A stretch of 64,000 nucleotides of DNA from an uncultured Methanospirillum sp. (GTDB taxonomy: Archaea > Halobacteriota > Methanomicrobia > Methanomicrobiales > Methanospirillaceae). The notes under the pieces are model-generated. The model did not search any database. It had not been told where the DNA came from and saw nothing but the letters and a program-made list of their open reading frames with translations. Each line of letters starts with the position of its first letter. Position 1 is the stretch's first letter. The stretch is taken from contig NZ_OY764544.1 of the NCBI RefSeq assembly GCF_963668475.1, positions 1,116,001 through 1,180,000 on the forward strand, read 5' to 3'. Both the position numbers and the translations under genes were made by a program. This document shows positions 9,175 to 16,290 of the stretch, piece after piece.

Positions 9175-9612
9175 ATGAAGAGCGGATCACTACCTATGGA
9201 TGAGGATCGCCGCCTTCGTTACCGGGATAAGATTTTCTGGATTCACGGGCGTGCAGACCTCATTGAGACATGGATTTCAGAATCAGGCAATGATCTGAAG
9301 ACAGATACAAAGACCACGCTGGCATTATTCCAAGCATTTCAGGAGATCACCGAGGCGACTATGGACTGTATCTCGATGTTCCTGCGTGATAACCAGGAGT
9401 GGGCGCGGGATGACTACTCTAACATCGATAGGATCGATCTCTTCTCACCTGATCAGAAGCAACTGCTCCGTGAGATGAACGGGCTGCGGAATCGGATCAT
9501 TCACCGGTACAAGGGAACCGATGAATCCCTTGCATTGGCAGGGATAGAGCAGTCACTTCCAGAGATCCGCTCACTTGTACTGGTGATCGAGGAATGGATC
9601 AACAGAGCCTGA
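9175..9612 (+). CDS. hepT: HEPN-domain toxin (HepT/DUF86 type)
   Basis: All-helical 145-residue HEPN protein. It carries an RX4HXY motif (Arg105-NRII-His110-Arg-Tyr112), the signature of HepT toxins. In the studied HEPN/MNT systems this motif is the RNase site and its tyrosine is AMPylated by the partner. The antitoxin-like nucleotidyltransferase follows with a 19-bp overlap. Homology starts after the first residues, so ATG 9196 (residue 8) is an alternative start. A TATA-like CATAATTTTT lies just upstream (about 9160-9170). Confidence 0.85.
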   Translation: MKSGSLPMDEDRRLRYRDKIFWIHGRADLIETWISESGNDLKTDTKTTLALFQAFQEITEATMDCISMFLRDNQEWARDDYSNIDRIDLFSPDQKQLLREMNGLRNRIIHRYKGTDESLALAGIEQSLPEIRSLVLVIEEWINRA

Positions 9613-9971
9613 TAGCGCAGATACTGAAGGATCTTGCGACTCTTCCTGTGACACCATTCGGGGTTTTCCTGTATGGCTCACAGGCTGTAGGAAAGGCTGA
9701 TGAGCGTAGTGACATCGATCTCTGCCTGGTTGCAGGAAGTGATATAAACCCCGCTCATCTACAGCGGCAGGCATGGCGTCATATCAGGGCAGATCTCTAC
9801 GATATCAGGATATTCGAACTGCTCCCGTTGTACATGCAGATCCGGATTCTCTCTCAGGGAATCCGGATCGCATCCCCGGATCAATACGCACTCACCGAGT
9901 ACCTGTATCCCTGGTGGAAGAGATGGGATGATCAGCGGTGGTACCAGACACCGATTCCGGGAGCACCATAG
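9594..9971 (+). CDS. mntA: MntA-type nucleotidyltransferase antitoxin
   Basis: Minimal nucleotidyltransferase of 125 residues with the exact GSX10DXD signature (Gly28-Ser29 to Asp40-Ile-Asp42). In characterised HEPN/MNT modules this enzyme transfers AMP to the toxin tyrosine and neutralises it. It overlaps the HEPN gene by 19 bp, toxin first, the usual order for this family. It lacks any extra domain. The gene is intact, unlike the similar module at 36.9-37.7 kb. Confidence 0.87.
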   Translation: MDQQSLIAQILKDLATLPVTPFGVFLYGSQAVGKADERSDIDLCLVAGSDINPAHLQRQAWRHIRADLYDIRIFELLPLYMQIRILSQGIRIASPDQYALTEYLYPWWKRWDDQRWYQTPIPGAP

Positions 9972-10009
9972 CGGGTGCAGTGCCGTCCTGTGTCCGCGAA
10001 ACTCGCCCT

Positions 10010-10480
10010 TTACTTCATCGGGTCTTTCGTAAAGTCCCTCTCCAGCATCGCGTAATGGGCATGATCCATCCCGAGGCTGAGATAGGTCTGCTGTGCAATA
10101 GTGTTCTGTTTCTCCACGTACAGTCTGATGCCTGCAACCAGATCGGCTGATGCTGCACGCTCCAGGATATTGCAATACATGGCAGAGAAAATTCCGTTTC
10201 TTCTAAACTCCGGAAGGACGTACACCGACTGGATCCACCAGAAGTCCCCACATCGCCAGTCACTCCACTCATATGTGACCATGCACTGACCAGCAGGAAC
10301 TCCAGACGATTCTGCAATCAGGTAAAAGCCCTTCTCCGGACTTGAGAGAAGCATGGAGACACCCTTTTCAACAGTTGCAGGGTGAAGGAACCTCTTCTCG
10401 GTCTCCATCGCCATACGCTGATTGTACTGGGCAATGGTGGCAGCATCAGCGGGTGTTGCCTCCCGGATCGTGATATCCAT
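10010..10480 (-). CDS. GNAT-family N-acetyltransferase
   Basis: Acetyl-CoA-dependent acetyltransferase of 156 residues. The N-terminal ITIREATPADAATIAQ strand-helix, the central beta4 (WWIQSVYVLPEFRRNGIFSAMY, with a variant RRNGI pyrophosphate loop in place of RGxG) and the late YLSLGMD segment are typical. The substrate is not predictable. It lies 50 bp downstream of moaE on the same strand and may be the last gene of the ycaO-moaE operon. Confidence 0.85.
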   Translation of the reverse strand: MDITIREATPADAATIAQYNQRMAMETEKRFLHPATVEKGVSMLLSSPEKGFYLIAESSGVPAGQCMVTYEWSDWRCGDFWWIQSVYVLPEFRRNGIFSAMYCNILERAASADLVAGIRLYVEKQNTIAQQTYLSLGMDHAHYAMLERDFTKDPMK

Positions 10481-10530
10481 CTGCTCAGATCATTGGATAC
10501 TCACAAAGAAAAGGAAGAGCAAGGGACACC

Positions 10531-10947
10531 TTACGATCCCTGCTGCTGATCACCGAAAGACTGGAAATGCCAGGTCCCTGCCTCACCGATATCCTTCTTC
10601 CATATCGGCACATAGGCCTTGATCTCTTCAAGGATCCATGAGCAGCCTGCAAACGCCTCCTGACGGTGACCAGCACCACAGACGATAGCCACGATAGTCT
10701 CGGTGAGAGCGAGTCTTCCACACCGGTGGATGATCTCTACCGAAGTTAGAGAGAATCGTTCGGTGGCCTCTGTAGCGATCCGGTTCAGATCTCTGACTGC
10801 AACCTCTTCACATACCTCAAGATCCAGAGCTTCAAATCCGTCGTCGCGTACCGTACCGATGAAGGTCACGATCCCACCGGTCTCCGGTCTTCTCGCATTC
10901 TCGATCAGAGCAGGTATGTCAATATCATCGCGTGTTATGCCGATCAT
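10531..10947 (-). CDS. moaE: Molybdopterin synthase catalytic subunit MoaE
   Basis: Large subunit of molybdopterin synthase, which with MoaD thiocarboxylate converts cyclic pyranopterin monophosphate to molybdopterin. The 138 residues contain GGIVTFIGTVRD, HRCGRL, GHRQEAF and the catalytic-lysine segment PIWKKD. The start codon follows the moaD stop directly. Formylmethanofuran dehydrogenase of methanogens needs this cofactor, with Mo or W, so the gene has an evident housekeeping role. Confidence 0.94.
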   Translation of the reverse strand: MIGITRDDIDIPALIENARRPETGGIVTFIGTVRDDGFEALDLEVCEEVAVRDLNRIATEATERFSLTSVEIIHRCGRLALTETIVAIVCGAGHRQEAFAGCSWILEEIKAYVPIWKKDIGEAGTWHFQSFGDQQQGS

Positions 10948-11226
10948 CTATCCTCCAGATACCGGTGGAAACAGCGTGAGGGTTTCACCTTCGGCGAGCG
11001 TGACGGTTCCGGCATCTGTCGGACGAACCCGGCTGCCCTGATGGACGATCATCACGTACTCCCTGATCATTCCATCGGAACTCAGCAGCAGTTCTGCATC
11101 AGGACCGGCACGGCCTGCAAGGACCCTGACTGCATCCAGGATCGTCGCGGAGTTAGGAACCTCGACGGTTGATTCTTCTCCAAATACATCCCTGAACCGG
11201 GCATAACAGATTATTGTAACTCTCAT
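10948..11226 (-). CDS. moaD: MoaD/ThiS-family sulfur carrier protein
   Basis: Ubiquitin-like sulfur carrier of 92 residues beginning MRVTIICYARFRD. It ends in VSGG, the diglycine tail that is adenylated by an E1-like enzyme and then thiocarboxylated. The ATG at 11226 overlaps the moeB stop (ATGA); longer upstream extensions in this frame lie inside moeB and are not used. It donates sulfur to MoaE and, given the operon, possibly to the YcaO-TfuA thioamidation reaction (inference). Confidence 0.92.
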   Translation of the reverse strand: MRVTIICYARFRDVFGEESTVEVPNSATILDAVRVLAGRAGPDAELLLSSDGMIREYVMIVHQGSRVRPTDAGTVTLAEGETLTLFPPVSGG

Positions 11227-11954
11227 GATGTACTCGCGGTATGCTTCTGGCAGACATTGCAGTCCTGCCTGGGTGACAGTGACAGATACTCGGTTCTTCC
11301 ACTCAAACCGTCCCAGATGAGGAGGCGTCCTGCTAGAAGACGACCGGAACCGGTGATGTACTTGATGACCTCCATCGCCTGAAGAGATCCAATCACTCCT
11401 GCTGTCGCACCTATAACCGGAGTCTCCCGTTCTGGTGGAGGGTGCGGGAAGAGACACTCAAGGCATGGCGTCTCACCGGGGATGACTGTTGTCATCTGGC
11501 CGGAGAACCCCTCCACCGCCCCGTGAACGAGGGGAATTTCTGCATCCAGGGAAGCCTCATTCAGCAGGTACCTGGTCGCAAAGTTATCGGTTGCATCAAC
11601 CAGGATATCTGCATCCTTTGTCATGCCTTTGATAGTTTCGGGGGTGATGCGTTCAGGAATGGCTGTGAGTGTTATATCGGGATTGAGAGCCGAGAGAGTT
11701 TCAGCTGCCGAGTAAACCTTTTTCATTCCGATGTTCCGGTTCACATGAAGAAACTGTCTGTTCAGGTTTGACTCCTGCACCAGGTCATCATCGGCAATAA
11801 TCAGTTCACCAACGCCGGCAACCGCCAGATATGTGGCAACCGGGGAGCCGAGACCTCCGGCTCCCGCGATAAAGACCGTTGCATCAGCCAGTTTAATCTG
11901 GCCTTCCTTCCCGAAGAGCGGGAGTTGTCTTGTGTAGCGGGTAGTATTAGTCAT
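11223..11954 (-). CDS. moeB: MoeB/ThiF-type E1-like adenylyltransferase
   Basis: Activates the C-terminal glycine of a MoaD/ThiS carrier by adenylation. The 243 residues show the Rossmann ATP loop GAGGLGSPVATYLA, the DDDLVQESNLNRQFL segment, DATDNFATRYLLNEA, and a zinc site from CLEC (mid-protein) and CNVC (near the C-terminus). There is no rhodanese extension. The stop overlaps the moaD start and the start overlaps the tfuA stop by 4 bp each, so translation of the three genes is coupled. Confidence 0.93.
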   Translation of the reverse strand: MTNTTRYTRQLPLFGKEGQIKLADATVFIAGAGGLGSPVATYLAVAGVGELIIADDDLVQESNLNRQFLHVNRNIGMKKVYSAAETLSALNPDITLTAIPERITPETIKGMTKDADILVDATDNFATRYLLNEASLDAEIPLVHGAVEGFSGQMTTVIPGETPCLECLFPHPPPERETPVIGATAGVIGSLQAMEVIKYITGSGRLLAGRLLIWDGLSGRTEYLSLSPRQDCNVCQKHTASTS

Positions 11955-12670
11955 GGGTGTACACCGGAATTGTGAGCGATGAGTGAGGCGATGTACTTCA
12001 GGGCTGCCCTGGCATCATCCTGTTTCTGATCAACCCGGGATGTCCGGACCCAGGAAAGGATCGCTTCAACCCGGTCAGAAGGAAGACCTGCCCCCCTGAT
12101 CACTTCAGTCCAGATCCGGTCAGGATAATACCGCCTCTGTGCCTCTGCAAACAGGGTAGAACTCTCATCAGGAGATATGATACCTGTCAACTCCGCTCTC
12201 TCAAGCGTGATCCTGATGTTCACCAGCGCCTCGGACAGGGCAGTGTTTGAGACGGGATCGCAGATCAGGGCGACCTCGTCATCAGACTCAATCTCCCCGG
12301 TCTGGTAGCGCCGGTAGACCTCTCCGACCCCTTCCATCCCGAACGATGACAACTCAGCAGCACGGAGAGCGCCCATACTTGATGCCCCGATCACTCTGAT
12401 ACCGACACGGAGAGCGCCCAGGATCTCCCGGTGTCCGACTGAAGCATTCTCGAAGAAGAGCCCGTCGATGATCCCTATGATTTGAGGCTTTGCTGCAATA
12501 GCACAGGCGAGATCTCCCCGTTTGACCGGTGGACAGTATTTCACTGCCGACCCGGAAGGGAGGATCAGTTCTGCCTCATGCAGCGGTAGGCTTGGACCCA
12601 GGTAGATAATTACGTCTGGCACTTCTGCACCGCTCTCCAATCCGTTCAGGATCCATCGCGTAGTGTTCAA
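11951..12670 (-). CDS. tfuA: TfuA-like protein, YcaO partner
   Basis: TfuA-core protein. Homology begins at VIIYLGPSLPLHEA and includes PPVKRGDL, IIGIIDGLFFENASVGHREIL and GASSMGALRAAEL. With YcaO it converts a backbone amide into a thioamide; in methanogens the pair makes thioglycine in the McrA subunit of methyl-coenzyme M reductase. TfuA is thought to deliver the sulfur. The start shown (ATG 12670) overlaps ycaO by 95 bp; a GTG at 12622 directly before the homologous region would reduce this to 47 bp. It is followed without a gap by moeB. Confidence 0.88.
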   Translation of the reverse strand: MNTTRWILNGLESGAEVPDVIIYLGPSLPLHEAELILPSGSAVKYCPPVKRGDLACAIAAKPQIIGIIDGLFFENASVGHREILGALRVGIRVIGASSMGALRAAELSSFGMEGVGEVYRRYQTGEIESDDEVALICDPVSNTALSEALVNIRITLERAELTGIISPDESSTLFAEAQRRYYPDRIWTEVIRGAGLPSDRVEAILSWVRTSRVDQKQDDARAALKYIASLIAHNSGVHP

Positions 12671-13796
12671 GCCCGGGAACGATGACCCTGACGACGGGAA
12701 TCCCGATCTCAGGCCGTGTCAGATCAGTGACCAGGACATGGCTGATCCCTGCCCTCTTCAGCTGCCCGAGGGTGTAGGTGATGTCATCGAGGAAGTCTTC
12801 TGAACGGAACGCGTACATATCTGAAAACGCGATAGACTCCCCGTTCTCAAACCATTTCCTGTTCAGCCTCTTTGTCCGGTCATACCCGATCTGCCGCTTC
12901 ATATGGCTATCCTGGGTATCCTCGCGAGCCCCGTGGATCTGCGTTGCCCTGCTCTGTGCAGCCTCGGTGAGGGCCCGGAGAATCGCAATCTCGGGGACTG
13001 CATGCGTTCCCATCCCGATACAAAGCAGGGTAGGGTCCCTGAGGGTCACATCGTCGGCGACTGCGGCCACGGATGGAAGACCGATATCGCTTGAGATGTC
13101 ACGAAGAGTGATCTCAACCCCGGCCCCTTTGAACCGGTTCAGAAGTGATAGGATCGTCTGGTTCTCAATACCGGTGATGACAGGGCCGCCCTTGTTCACT
13201 GCCTCGACAAGTGACCAGGCATCCCGTTCTATGATCTCGCAGAGACCGTGAAACACAGCCTCTTCCAGGGTATTGCCAGAGGCGATCCCGTTGGTGCTGG
13301 TTCTGAAGAGCTGGCCCATGCTTCGCTGAACCGGATGAAAGATCGCATGGGCGGGAACGATGACCTCCCTCTCCTGCATGATATCATACGCAGGAAACCA
13401 GGGGATCGGGAATGTGAGATCCACACCCCGTGGAAGAATCAGGTCAACAGGATCGATCAGATCATCCCGGGCCGACACCTGATCAAGGCCTGCAATCACC
13501 GGCTGTCGGTCATGCATCTCGGCAGAATACCGCTCAAGCCCTTCCATGATGGCAGAGACCCGTGCTGCCATCTCGGTCGCTCCTTTTCCGTTATAAACTG
13601 ATATTGAACCTTCTGCAGCGTCCGGCCGAATACAGGAGAATACCGGGATTCCAAGCCGGTCAAGCCCGGTGATGTCAGCAACCCGGGTGATACCGGCAGG
13701 GACTACCAGATCCCTGATGATCGCGTAGGTCTCTTCAGGTGACTTTGTCCGGTGTGTCTCCTGCTGGTACCGTTTCCTGCACGAGGCGAGCTTCAT
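12576..13796 (-). CDS. ycaO: YcaO cyclodehydratase/thioamidation enzyme
   Basis: ATP-dependent YcaO-domain protein of 406 residues that phosphorylates peptide amide oxygens. Visible family signatures are the N-terminal TRVADITGLDRLGIPVF segment, the ATP-binding GKGATEMAARVSAIMEGLERYSAE helix, TSTNGIASGNTLEEAVFHGLCEIIERDAW, and the C-terminal Pro-rich tail (LPGSKPTA). With the adjacent tfuA it is the expected McrA glycine thioamidation system. mcr itself is not in this window. First gene of the minus-strand operon; a promoter should lie in the gap after 13796. Confidence 0.92.
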   Translation of the reverse strand: MKLASCRKRYQQETHRTKSPEETYAIIRDLVVPAGITRVADITGLDRLGIPVFSCIRPDAAEGSISVYNGKGATEMAARVSAIMEGLERYSAEMHDRQPVIAGLDQVSARDDLIDPVDLILPRGVDLTFPIPWFPAYDIMQEREVIVPAHAIFHPVQRSMGQLFRTSTNGIASGNTLEEAVFHGLCEIIERDAWSLVEAVNKGGPVITGIENQTILSLLNRFKGAGVEITLRDISSDIGLPSVAAVADDVTLRDPTLLCIGMGTHAVPEIAILRALTEAAQSRATQIHGAREDTQDSHMKRQIGYDRTKRLNRKWFENGESIAFSDMYAFRSEDFLDDITYTLGQLKRAGISHVLVTDLTRPEIGIPVVRVIVPGLEHYAMDPERIGERCRSARRNYLPGSKPTAA

Positions 13797-13915
13797 TGAT
13801 ACTTAAGTGTTGGCTCTGAACCCTGAAAAGAGATCTGATCCTGACAAAATCAGAAGATTACGTCGTTTCTGCAGGAGAAATGCAGCAGAACAGGTGAAAC
13901 AGAACTAACAGACAG

Positions 13916-13951
13916 GTTTATTATCGTGAAAACGCAAGTTCTCAAGTGAGG
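13916..13951 (+). promoter_or_regulatory. TATA-like box and RBS for the DUF2769 gene
   Basis: GTTTATTATC at 13916-13925 is a plausible archaeal box A about 35-44 bp before the ATG at 13960, and GTGAGG at 13946-13951 is a fair Shine-Dalgarno sequence 8 bp before it. Confidence 0.45.
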
Positions 13952-13959
13952 GATCGAAA

Positions 13960-14280
13960 ATGGACAAATTTGTATCGCTGGTAAAGGAGATGAAAAGTCT
14001 CCCCCTGGCAGAACAGGAGAAACTTATTGAGGAGAAGAAGAAGGTATGTATCTGCCCGACATGCCCGAGTTTCAACAAATGTGCCATTGTTGAACGGGAG
14101 AAACTCTTCTGTCTTCTTGGGAAAAGTTTCCTGTGTATCTCGTTTGAAGAAGGGTGCAACTGCCCGACATGTCCGATTGCAAAAGAGGCCGGGCTTGAAT
14201 ATAAGTACTTCTGTACCCGTGGGGATGAGAAAGGCCAGCGATACGAGCAGTCTGTCTGGGGATCTACACTCTCCGAGTAA
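13960..14280 (+). CDS. Cysteine-rich DUF2769 family protein
   Basis: Small cytosolic protein of 106 residues with two CPTCP motifs (CICPTCPSFNKC and CNCPTCPIAKEAG), further cysteines, and a basic N-terminal helix. Proteins of this shape are annotated DUF2769 in methanogens; the cysteine pattern suggests a metal or Fe-S site. Function is unknown. Followed 27 bp downstream by another small gene on the same strand. Confidence 0.85.
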   Translation: MDKFVSLVKEMKSLPLAEQEKLIEEKKKVCICPTCPSFNKCAIVEREKLFCLLGKSFLCISFEEGCNCPTCPIAKEAGLEYKYFCTRGDEKGQRYEQSVWGSTLSE

Positions 14281-14307
14281 CACAGACCCCGCCTTACAGG
14301 AAATACG

Positions 14308-14538
14308 ATGTTTGACCTAGGTGGTAATATGGCGAAGAAGTTCTTGTCTTCGCCCGAAGGCCAGCAGATGATCAAGGACTATATCTCGTCCCCTGAAGGA
14401 ATGAGCACGATCAAGGAGATGCTGGGAAGTGCAGAGGGGAAGAAGATGGGCGCTACCATCCTCCTCTCCATGCTGGATCAGTTTCCAATCCCTGACGAAG
14501 CCAAAGGAATGGTCAGGCAGGCATTAGAAGGACTCTGA
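14308..14538 (+). CDS. Small helical protein with SPEG repeats
   Basis: Unrecognised protein of 76 residues (69 if the second ATG at 14329 is used; both have a reasonable ribosome site, AGGA and AGGTGG). It contains three related turns, SSPEGQQMI, SSPEGMSTI and GSAEGKKMG, each followed by an amphipathic helix, and a final helix PDEAKGMVRQALEGL. No membrane segment or cysteine is present. Probably co-transcribed with the DUF2769 gene. Confidence 0.65.
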   Translation: MFDLGGNMAKKFLSSPEGQQMIKDYISSPEGMSTIKEMLGSAEGKKMGATILLSMLDQFPIPDEAKGMVRQALEGL

Positions 14539-14544
14539 CCGATC

Positions 14545-14556
14545 TTTTTTCTTTTT
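14545..14556 (+). terminator. Oligo-T terminator
   Basis: TTTTTTCTTTTT directly after the small SPEG-repeat gene and before the convergent CARF-HEPN gene; oligo-T tracts terminate archaeal transcription. Confidence 0.6.
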
Positions 14557-14565
14557 GTCCCAGGT

Positions 14566-15834
14566 TCACCTCATCGGGGTCTCAAGATGCGGGTATGCAG
14601 ACTGCACCAGGAGACGTTCGAGATCAAATGGCATACCAGTGCAGGCCTTCCTCGTTATCGTGAATACCTCACTCCACATCTCGCGTGCTTCATCGCCATG
14701 TACAGGTGAGAGCCCGTGGGCGAGAATGGAGTCATTCCGGACCCGTAGGAAGGGTTCAAGATGCATGTAGTACTCACCGGCCCCCTTCATCCCGAGATCT
14801 TCAAGCAGCATGAACTTTGACCGCAGGCCGATCCTGATAACTCCCTTCCGGTCTGCTCTGCGTGCATACAGGGAGACATCCCTTTTATCGTGAAGAATCT
14901 TACGCAGCTCGGTGAAATGGATCTTCCCTTCAATATCATCGATGTTCCAGCTGAGCAACAGGACCTGAGAGAGAAGTTCAACCACCCGGTACAGCCTTGC
15001 AAAGGCGTCGTCATACCGCTCTCCTTCAATCCGGCGCCTGGCGTTGTTGAGAAGATCCACAAGGATGTACAGGTACTTCTCCTGTCTGAATCTGCACTGC
15101 TCCTTTCTGGAAAAGCCATTCTCTCCTTTAGCCTCCAGTTCAAGCAGGTTCTGAAGAAAATCCCTATTCCGTGACACACCTTCGGTCAGGTCATCAGCAT
15201 GTTGCAGGTACCTGAAGGCTTCGGCATAGTTCAGTTTGTCCCAGGAGTAGTATCCATGAAAGAGGGCATAGTAGATGTCACGTTCAGGAATGGTTGAGAT
15301 ACCGGATAGCAGTTCGAGAGAGCTGCCGAAGTGGTTATTGTTGAACTGGTCAATGGCCTGGTGGAATCTGAGACGATCATAGGCAGCAAAAAGGGTCATC
15401 TCCTTCATCCGCTCGGTTCCCGGGATCACCAGTCCTCCCTTTTTCTCGCCTGTGACATGTGTCACCTGGCTGCGAGTCAGAAATGAGGCAATGGATGCTG
15501 CCATGGTCATCGATCGGGTTCCAGAACTTGCATCGATGACGATCTCAAACTCCTGAAAGAGCACGCACACCCCGTAGATGACCTCAAAGCACCGGGCAAA
15601 GTCATTCGGATCCTCTATGATGCAGGTCTCTGACTGGGGAGGTGTCAGGCCCCATAACTCCCTACAACCCTCCTCGATATGGCTGACCAGATCTTTGCTT
15701 TCAGGTGAACAGAAGTAGATGATATGATCCGGTTTGTAGGACTGGATCACAAAACTACATGAACGGACGAGACGGTCGATGGCATCAGCGGGATCAGACC
15801 CGATACCTGTCCCGACCGTCATGAGGAGGTACAT
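14566..15834 (-). CDS. CARF-HEPN CRISPR-associated protein, TIGR02710 type
   Basis: 422-residue protein of the TIGR02710/Csm6-Csx1-like group. The N-terminal Rossmann-like CARF domain (about 1-150) has the ligand loop VGTGIGSDP and the typical DASSGTRSMTMAAS (about 101-114). A helical middle leads to a C-terminal HEPN domain with a ribonuclease signature Arg366-x6-His373 (VRNDSILAHGL). In type III CRISPR systems such proteins are activated by cyclic oligoadenylate and cleave RNA. No CRISPR repeats, cas10 or other cas genes are seen within the window, so this is an orphan here; type III genes could be elsewhere in the genome. Confidence 0.85.
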   Translation of the reverse strand: MYLLMTVGTGIGSDPADAIDRLVRSCSFVIQSYKPDHIIYFCSPESKDLVSHIEEGCRELWGLTPPQSETCIIEDPNDFARCFEVIYGVCVLFQEFEIVIDASSGTRSMTMAASIASFLTRSQVTHVTGEKKGGLVIPGTERMKEMTLFAAYDRLRFHQAIDQFNNNHFGSSLELLSGISTIPERDIYYALFHGYYSWDKLNYAEAFRYLQHADDLTEGVSRNRDFLQNLLELEAKGENGFSRKEQCRFRQEKYLYILVDLLNNARRRIEGERYDDAFARLYRVVELLSQVLLLSWNIDDIEGKIHFTELRKILHDKRDVSLYARRADRKGVIRIGLRSKFMLLEDLGMKGAGEYYMHLEPFLRVRNDSILAHGLSPVHGDEAREMWSEVFTITRKACTGMPFDLERLLVQSAYPHLETPMR

Positions 15835-15917
15835 CGGGAGAAGATGGGTCAGGATGGATAATCTGTCTTCCGATACCCGGTCGTGATCAGGTATTTCCTG
15901 AGCCTGCCTTCACCAGT

Positions 15918-16208
15918 TCACATCCCGGGACTAGCCAGGATCTCGTATATTCCGATGAACATCATAAAAAGGGTCGAAGACATTCCAAGCAGGCTGAGTA
16001 TCTCCCAGAGCATACTCATACTATGTCCGTCTCCCAAAAGGGTCATGAGAAAACTACAGAACCATAAGAGATAGCAGATCAGCGAGAGGAGGATCACCCG
16101 CAGCCGGGGTATCCCGGAGACAAAACACTTGAGAGAGATCTGGACCAGAATGATAAAACTGACAACGAGAAGTGCCCCCTGAACATCAGTTCCAATATCC
16201 AACATCAT
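15918..16208 (-). CDS. Small membrane protein, three segments
   Basis: Unrecognised 96-residue protein, almost entirely hydrophobic, with predicted membrane segments at about 10-30, 38-58 and 66-92. The N-terminus MMLDIGTDVQGALLVVSF has two possible ATG starts. It sits alone between the CARF-HEPN and site-2 protease genes on the same strand. Function unknown. Confidence 0.55.
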   Translation of the reverse strand: MMLDIGTDVQGALLVVSFIILVQISLKCFVSGIPRLRVILLSLICYLLWFCSFLMTLLGDGHSMSMLWEILSLLGMSSTLFMMFIGIYEILASPGM

Positions 16209-16290
16209 CCGGGTCTCTCCAGGTATATGATACCCATGCAGGGGGATAAAACATTCTCAATACCTGGTGATCCGTCAGGGATCACCTGTA

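Noticed and set aside
9961-10009. Attachment site or tRNA next to the HEPN/MNT module
   Set aside because: Only a short intergenic gap with no repeat or tRNA fragment.
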